This document shows positions 14,567 through 19,167 of a stretch of DNA of 19,167 nucleotides, piece after piece; position 1 is the first letter of the stretch, and each line of letters opens with the position of its first letter. Made by a program: the position numbers and the translations under genes. The notes below the pieces were generated by a model. The model did no database searches, was not told the origin of the DNA, and was given only the letters and a program-made list of their open reading frames with translations. This DNA is from Azophilus sp964572185 (GTDB lineage Bacteria; Pseudomonadota; Gammaproteobacteria; Pseudomonadales; Azotimanducaceae): NCBI GenBank assembly GCA_964572185.1, contig CAZNFI010000047.1:1-19167 (forward strand), in the 5' to 3' direction.

Positions 14567-16457
14567 ATTCTGAGCGCCTTCAGTTTGCGCCCGCCGTACA
14601 TCAGGTTCACCAGTGCCCGGGTGCCCAAGATGGCGGTGAACATCGAGGTGGCGATGCCGACCGCCAGGGTGACGGCGAATCCCTTGACCGGCCCGCTGCC
14701 GATGGAGAACAGGATGATCGCCACGAAGAACGTGGTGATGTTGGCGTCCATGATGGTCAGGATGGCCCGGTCGAAGCCCGCCTGTATGGCCTGTTGCGGC
14801 CCACGGCTTTTCAGTTCTTCCTTGATGCGGGAGAAGATGAGAACGTTGGCGTCGACCGCCATGCCCACGGTCAGCACGATTCCGGCGATGCCCGGCAGGG
14901 TGAGCGTCGCACCCAGTATCGACATGATCGAGATCAGCAGCATGAGGTTGGCGGTGAGCGCGATGTCGGCGGCCAACCCGAACCACTTGTAGTAGACCAG
15001 CATGAAAACCAGCACCAGCACGAAGCCCGCCGCCACCGACNNNNNNNNNNGCCCAGGCTGGCGCCGACCGTGCGTTCCTCGACGATGTACATGGGCGCCG
15101 CCAGCGCGCCGGCGCGCAGCAGCAGCGCCAGGTCGCGAGCCTCGCCGATGTCGAGGCCGGTAATGCGGAAATTGAAACCGAGCGCCGACTGTATGGTGGC
15201 CACACTGATCAGCCGGCGCTCTTCTTCCGTGTAGCGCTCGATGGTTTCCTCGCCGTCGACGGTCACCACACGGCTGCGCGGTTTCTGCTCGATGAAGATG
15301 GAACGGCCGACGTTGTCCTTGGTGGCCTCGTTCATGCTGATGCCGCCATCGTTGTTGAGGCGGATGCTCACCTGCGGCTGGCTGGTTTCCGGGTCGTAGT
15401 TCTGGTTGGCGTTGATGACCTGGTCGCCGGTGACGATATTCTGGCGCAGCAGGGTGACCGGCCCGCCCTGGTAGGGAAGCGTTTCCGTCAGGGCGCTGCG
15501 GTCGTTGCCCATTGCCACCAGCCGAAACTCCAGGTTGGCGAACTTGTTGATGATGCGCTTGGCTTCGGCGCTGTCCTGAATGCCCGGCAGGTCGAGCACG
15601 ATGCGCTCCCGGCCGAGGCGTTGCACCAGCGGTTCCGAGACGCCGAGTTCGTTGACCCGGTTGCGCAGGCTCTGCAGGTTCTGGGAGATGGCCGAGTCTT
15701 CCAGTTCGCGCAGGTATTCCTCCGCCATGGTGAACTGCACCAGGAAGGCGCCGTCCTCATCGAGGCTTTCGATGGTGAAGCCATCGAACTTCTCCGTAAG
15801 CACTTCCACGGCCTCGTCCCTGGCGGTAGAGGTGCGGAACGGAATCCGCAACAGCGTGCCATCCACCCATTCTCGCCCCACATAGCGCAGGCGCGCCTGC
15901 ACCAGGGCATCGCGGGCGGTCTCCTGCATGCTGAGCATGCGGTCGCGCAGGAACTTTTGCATATCCACCTGCAGCAGCAGGTGCACGCCGCCGGACAGGT
16001 CGAGGCCCAGGCTCATGGGTTTGGCGCCGAGATCCTGGAGCCATTGCGGGGTGGTGGATGCCCGGGTGAGCGCCACCACATAGTGTTCCTCCAGGCCCTC
16101 GAGCGCCCTGACCACGATCTCCCGGGCGCGCAGTTGGCTGTCGTCGTCGGTCAGGCGGACGAAAACCGAGCCATCGGCGATTTCACCGCCTATCACTTCG
16201 ATACCGGCCGCATCGAGCGCCGCACGGGCCCGGTCGAGGAGACCCGGACCCACCGCCACGGTGGTGTCTTCCGGCTTGATCTGCAGTGCCGGGTCGGGTT
16301 GGTAGACGTTTGGTGCCGAGTAGATGGCGCCGAGCAGCACAATCACGAAGACAAACAGGTAGCGCCCCAGCGAGGATGTATTGGGTGCCCGTTGACTGGC
16401 CTTGGGCAGGCCCATGAGGTTCTCGCCGATCAGGCCTGAACCGCGACCGGTCTGCAT
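14563..16457 (-). CDS. secD: Protein translocase subunit SecD (interrupted by an assembly gap)
   Basis: The large RND-type partner of SecF. The N-terminal part (16457 down to 15051) has the first membrane helix (YLFVFVIVLLGAIYSAPNVY), GLDLSGGVHLLLQVDM, the periplasmic P1 domain and YIVEERTVGASLG. The C-terminal part (15040 to 14563) has the other five helices with DANVLIFSRIKEEL and NLMYGGRKLKALRI. The two halves are in different frames across the 10-N run at 15041-15050. By alignment with E. coli SecD about nine codons are missing, a gap of 26 nt, and 26 rather than 10 restores the frame. I therefore treat secD as intact. ATG 16457 has AGGA about 10 nt upstream; ATG 16415 is an alternative. 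The yajC stop lies 42 nt upstream. Confidence 0.94.
15041..15050. other. Scaffold gap (10 Ns) inside secD
   Basis: Ten undetermined bases fall between codons for SLG (ending 15051) and SVAAGF (from 15039) in secD. Ten is probably a placeholder length; family alignment predicts 26 nt. The apparent frameshift here should not be read as a mutation. Confidence 0.95.
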
Positions 16458-16499
16458 GAATGTGGTTTCCTAACCCGGTCTGTTCATGAAAGGGTCGGG

Positions 16500-16838
16500 T
16501 TAACTCGACTCGTCCAGCGTCTTGAGCGTGCCCTTGGGCAGGGTGGCGCTGACGGCCGTCTTCTGGATGCGGACCTCGATCTTGGAGGCAAGCTGCACCT
16601 TGACGAAGTCGTCCTCGACCTTGGTGACGTTGCCGACCAGGCCGCCCGCGGTGATGACTTCATCGCCCTTGGAGAGGCCCGAGACCAGGGCTGCATGTTC
16701 CTTGCGGCGCTTGCTCTGGGGACGGATGAGCAGGAAATAGAAGATGAGCACGAAGCCGCCCAGGAACAGCAGGTTGATCATGCCGGAACCGCCGCCGGAA
16801 CCGCCGTCGGCCGCGTAGGCCGTCTCAAACAGGCTCAT
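16500..16838 (-). CDS. yajC: Preprotein translocase accessory subunit YajC
   Basis: A small single-pass membrane protein that associates with SecDF. 112 residues. It has a short N-terminus with an unusual Gly/Ser-rich stretch (GGSGGGSG, residues 12-19), one helix (about 20-38, INLLFLGGFVLIFYFLLIRP) and the conserved cytosolic signature RPQSKRRKEHAALVSGLSKG followed by EVITAGGLVG. ATG 16838 has GGAAAAGA about 4 nt upstream. The first 14 nt overlap the end of tgt (ATGAGCCTGTTTGA), so the two are coupled. Its place between tgt and secD is canonical. Confidence 0.96.
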   Translation of the reverse strand: MSLFETAYAADGGSGGGSGMINLLFLGGFVLIFYFLLIRPQSKRRKEHAALVSGLSKGDEVITAGGLVGNVTKVEDDFVKVQLASKIEVRIQKTAVSATLPKGTLKTLDESS

Positions 16839-17946
16839 CTTGTCTTTTCCAACCGTCGTGCAGGGTCTTTGCGAGGCTGGGCAATGTACCCGTTTCGATA
16901 GACCCGCGCAATTGACGCATCAGGTCGTGATAGTAGTGCAGGTTGTGGTGCGTCATGAGCATGGGGCCGAGCATTTCATTGCAGCGGTCGAGGTGGTGCA
17001 GGTAAGCGCGCGAGAAGTTGGCGCAGGTGTAGCAGGCGCACTCGGCATCGACCGGCGCGTCCGAACTGCGGTGCCGGGCATTGCGGATTTTCACCATGCC
17101 GCGGCTGGTGAACAGATAGCCGTTGCGGCCGTTGCGGGTGGGCAGTACGCAGTCGAACATGTCGACGCCGAGTTGCACGCCGCGCACCAGGTCTTGCGGG
17201 GTGCCCACCCCCATCAGGTAACGGGGATGGTGTTCGGGCATGGCCGGCAGCAGGGCCTGCATGACCGCATCCATTTCAGCCTTGGGCTCGCCCACCGACA
17301 GCCCGCCGATCGCGTACCCGTCGAATCCCGTCTCCACGAGGCCCGCAAGGCTTGCCTGCCGCAGGGCATCGAACATGCCGCCCTGGACAATGCCGAACAG
17401 CTTGCTGCCGCCATTGCTTTCGGCTTCCGTAAAGGCGGCCTTGCTGCGCTGTGCCCAGCGCAGCGAAAGCTGCATGGATTCGCGCGCCTGCCGCTCGGTC
17501 GCCGGATAGGGCGTGCACTCATCGAGCACCATGACGATGTCCGAGCCCAGGTTGCGCTGCACCTCGATGGAGCGTTCCGGCGTCAGGGTGACCCGGTCGC
17601 CGTCAACCGGTGAGCGGAATTCAACGCCCTTCTCGCCCAGCTTGCGCAGTTCTCCCAGGCTCCACACCTGGAAGCCCCCGCTGTCGGTGAGAATCGGGCC
17701 GTTCCAACCCATGAAGCGGTGCAGGCCGCCCAGTTCACGGATGGTCGAGTCCCCAGGGCGCAGCATCAGGTGGAAGGTATTACCGAGCAGGATCTGTGTG
17801 CCGATTTCCCGGAGGCTGTCGGGCGTCATTGCCTTCACGGTGCCATAGGTGCCGCAGGGCATGAAGACCGGGGTTTCGACGGTTCCCCTGGCCGTGGTCA
17901 GGCGCCCGCGGCGGGCCGCTGCGTCCCGGGCCAGCAGTTCAAACAC
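16825..17946 (-). CDS. tgt: tRNA-guanine transglycosylase
   Basis: Exchanges G34 of GUN-anticodon tRNAs for preQ1, the entry step of queuosine on tRNA. The catalytic motifs are TDSGGFQVWSLG (acid/base Asp) and MFDCVLPTRNGRNGYLF (nucleophilic Asp). The Zn site is CACYTC with a downstream His in YLHHLDRC. I chose GTG 17946: it yields 373 residues (E. coli 375) starting VFELLARDAAARRGRL, which aligns with the E. coli N-terminus, and GTGTTTGA overlaps the queA stop. ATGs at 17973 and 17979 would overlap queA by 35-41 nt and add unrelated residues. QueA acts on the product of Tgt, so the pair encodes consecutive steps. Confidence 0.96.
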   Translation of the reverse strand: MFELLARDAAARRGRLTTARGTVETPVFMPCGTYGTVKAMTPDSLREIGTQILLGNTFHLMLRPGDSTIRELGGLHRFMGWNGPILTDSGGFQVWSLGELRKLGEKGVEFRSPVDGDRVTLTPERSIEVQRNLGSDIVMVLDECTPYPATERQARESMQLSLRWAQRSKAAFTEAESNGGSKLFGIVQGGMFDALRQASLAGLVETGFDGYAIGGLSVGEPKAEMDAVMQALLPAMPEHHPRYLMGVGTPQDLVRGVQLGVDMFDCVLPTRNGRNGYLFTSRGMVKIRNARHRSSDAPVDAECACYTCANFSRAYLHHLDRCNEMLGPMLMTHHNLHYYHDLMRQLRGSIETGTLPSLAKTLHDGWKRQDEPV

Positions 17947-18961
17947 GCGCGTGGCGCTCGGTGAGCATGGCATCACCATAGCTGAAGAACCGGTAGCCTT
18001 CCCGAACGGCATTCGCATAGGCCGCCATTACCCGGTCGTAGCCGGCGAAGGCGCAGACCAGCATCAGCAGCGTCGACTCCGGCAGGTGGAAGTTGGTAAG
18101 CAGCGCATCCACCGCGCGAAAACGGTATCCCGGCGTGATGAACAGGCGCGTCTCTGCGGCCCCGGCACACACATCGCCGCATTCATCCGCCGCCGATTCG
18201 AGCGCGCGCACCACCGTGGTTCCAACCGCGACGACGCGATGACCCGCAGCCCGGCAGGCGCGAACGGCGGCGGCCGTATCCTGTGTAATGACGTAGCGTT
18301 CCGCGTGCATCCTGTGGCGAGACAGGTCTTCGACACGCACCGGCTGAAAGGTGCCGGCCCCCACGTGCAGGGTGATTCGCGCCACCTGCACATGCCGTTC
18401 GGCCAGGCTGTCGAACAATGCCTGCGAAAAGTGCAGCCCGGCGGTCGGCGCTGCCACGGCACCGGGATTGGCGGCGTACACCGTCTGGTAGCGGCCGCTG
18501 TCGCAGGGCGTAGCGGCACGGTCGATGTACGGGGGCAGCGGTATTTCGCCATTTTTTTCGAGAAAAGCGGTGACCGCCTCAGGAAACTGCAAACGAAAGA
18601 ACTCCCCGGACCGCTCGAGCACCGACAGCCGGCCGCCCGCAACATCCAGCGTGCGCCCCGCCTTCAGCGGCTTGCTCGAGCGCGCCTGGCAGAGCGCCAC
18701 CCGCTCCGACTCGATGCGTTCCACCAGCACCTCGACCGCCCCGCCGCTGTCCTTGATGCCGCGCAGGCGGGCCTTGATGACCTGGGTGTCGTTCACCACA
18801 ACGAGGTCGCCGGCCGTCAGCAGTTCCGGAAGATCGCGCATGCGGCGGTGCTGCACGCCGCCGTCGCAAAGGCGCAACAGCCGGCTCTGATCGCGCCCCG
18901 GCAACGGCGCCTGGGCGATCAGGTCACGGGGCAGCGGGTAGGAAAAATCGGACTTCTGCAA
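17939..18961 (-). CDS. queA: S-adenosylmethionine:tRNA ribosyltransferase-isomerase QueA
   Basis: Converts preQ1-modified tRNA to epoxyqueuosine-tRNA using the ribosyl part of SAM. 340 residues. It starts with the family's DFSYPLPRDLIAQAPL, then VVNDTQVIKARL, LPPYIDR, YQTVYAANPGAVAAPTAGLHF, LHVGAGTFQPVR, NFHLPESTLLMLVCAFAGY and finally YRFFSYGDAML. The start codon appears to be TTG (18961): no ATG or GTG lies nearby in frame, and TTG places DFSY at the usual distance from the N-terminus. The ribosome-binding site is weak, so translation may be modest. It is the first gene of the queA-tgt-yajC-secD-secF run and is transcribed away from tRNA-Leu. Confidence 0.96.
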   Translation of the reverse strand: MQKSDFSYPLPRDLIAQAPLPGRDQSRLLRLCDGGVQHRRMRDLPELLTAGDLVVVNDTQVIKARLRGIKDSGGAVEVLVERIESERVALCQARSSKPLKAGRTLDVAGGRLSVLERSGEFFRLQFPEAVTAFLEKNGEIPLPPYIDRAATPCDSGRYQTVYAANPGAVAAPTAGLHFSQALFDSLAERHVQVARITLHVGAGTFQPVRVEDLSRHRMHAERYVITQDTAAAVRACRAAGHRVVAVGTTVVRALESAADECGDVCAGAAETRLFITPGYRFRAVDALLTNFHLPESTLLMLVCAFAGYDRVMAAYANAVREGYRFFSYGDAMLTERHARV

Positions 18962-18994
18962 CTGGCTTTACCGACCAATGGCTGCGATCACCGC

Positions 18995-19024
18995 ATTCTA
19001 CGCACTCCCGGACGGCGGTGGTAA
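18995..19024 (-). promoter_or_regulatory. Putative queA operon promoter
   Basis: On the minus strand a -35-like TTACCA (19024-19019, 4 of 6) is followed after 18 nt by TAGAAT (19000-18995, 5 of 6), placing the start of transcription about 27 nt before the queA TTG. On the plus strand a weak TAAGAT (19022-19027) followed by a GC-rich stretch could be the tRNA-Leu -10; the two would overlap. Neither is strong. Confidence 0.4.
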
Positions 19025-19061
19025 GATGCGCCGCTCGACGGTCGAACCCGCCGCAACCCCG

Positions 19062-19148
19062 GCCTGGGTGGCGAAATCGGTAGACGCGCCAGACTCAAAA
19101 TCTGGTATGGGCAACCATGTGAGAGTTCGAGTCTCTCCCCAGGCACCA
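19062..19148 (+). tRNA. tRNA-Leu (anticodon CAA)
   Basis: An 87-nt class II tRNA. Acceptor stem GCCTGGG (19062-19068) pairs with CCCAGGC (19138-19144), followed by discriminator A and an encoded CCA (19146-19148). The anticodon stem CCAGA/TCTGG encloses the loop CTCAAAA with anticodon CAA at 19096-19098, reading UUG codons. The long variable arm has an ATGG/CCAT stem, and the T-arm is GAGAG-TTCGAGT-CTCTC. Long variable arm, discriminator A and anticodon all agree with leucine. The 19 bases after it to the window end show nothing recognisable. Confidence 0.96.
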
Positions 19149-19167
19149 GGATCCCTCCCAGCGCCGG

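Noticed and set aside
13646..15205. A 519-residue fusion of secF with an upstream segment through the N-run
   Set aside because: The extension reads secD in the wrong frame and crosses undetermined bases; the secF start at 14566, overlapping the secD stop, explains everything.
14563..16457. secD as a frameshifted pseudogene
   Set aside because: The frame change coincides exactly with the 10-N placeholder and is removed by the 26-nt gap that family alignment predicts.
1..19167. CRISPR arrays, insertion sequences, attachment sites or phage genes
   Set aside because: No regularly spaced repeats, transposase or integrase ORFs or terminal inverted repeats are visible; tRNA-Leu is close to the right edge, so an island beyond it cannot be judged.

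Overview
The window is a 19.2-kb, GC-rich, gene-dense piece of a gammaproteobacterial chromosome. It is probably a scaffold from a draft or metagenome-assembled genome, because it carries one run of 10 Ns. The assignment rests on gene content and order: bamB-der, hisS, yfgM, rodZ, rlmN and ndk in one run, a trmJ-iscR-iscS unit divergent from suhB, and queA-tgt-yajC-secD-secF. Order and family cannot be fixed from the sequence. Almost everything is housekeeping; I see no insertion sequence, prophage, CRISPR array or defence cassette.

Layout. (1) Positions 1-2367, + strand: the 3' end of a LolA-like outer-membrane lipoprotein-sorting gene, a signal-peptide-bearing outer-membrane beta-barrel gene overlapping its stop, and a secreted M23 (LytM-type) peptidoglycan endopeptidase. 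(2) 2513-10009, - strand: ndk, rlmN, a 57-codon lipoprotein-like ORF, rodZ, hisS, yfgM, bamB and der, nearly gapless and probably one long operon driven from a TATAAT-bearing promoter upstream of ndk. (3) 10195-10980, - strand: suhB, divergent by 20 bp from (4) 11001-13537, + strand: trmJ, iscR and iscS, with a near-consensus type 1 IscR operator overlapping the trmJ stop codon. (5) 13646-18961, - strand: queA, tgt, yajC, secD and secF, mostly overlapping. (6) 19062-19148, + strand: tRNA-Leu(CAA).

Functional themes: envelope biogenesis (BamB, SecDF-YajC, RodZ, YfgM, M23 peptidase, LolA-like/beta-barrel pair), tRNA and rRNA modification (QueA, Tgt, TrmJ, RlmN), translation and ribosome assembly (HisS, Der), nucleotide supply (Ndk) and Fe-S/sulfur supply (IscR, IscS).

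Most interesting: (a) the isc operon is reduced to iscR-iscS. IscS ends about 19 residues early and lacks the C-terminal tail that docks IscU, yet IscR keeps all its cluster ligands and its operator. (b) Compared with the Pseudomonas-type gene order, the suhB-trmJ-iscR-iscS block looks inverted, with one breakpoint at the shortened end of iscS. (c) Between rlmN and rodZ, where pilF usually lies, there is a 57-codon ORF that overlaps both neighbours. It keeps a lipoprotein-type signal and a PilF-like tail, as if the TPR body had been deleted in frame. (d) The N-gap in secD can be sized at about 26 nt, so secD is probably intact.
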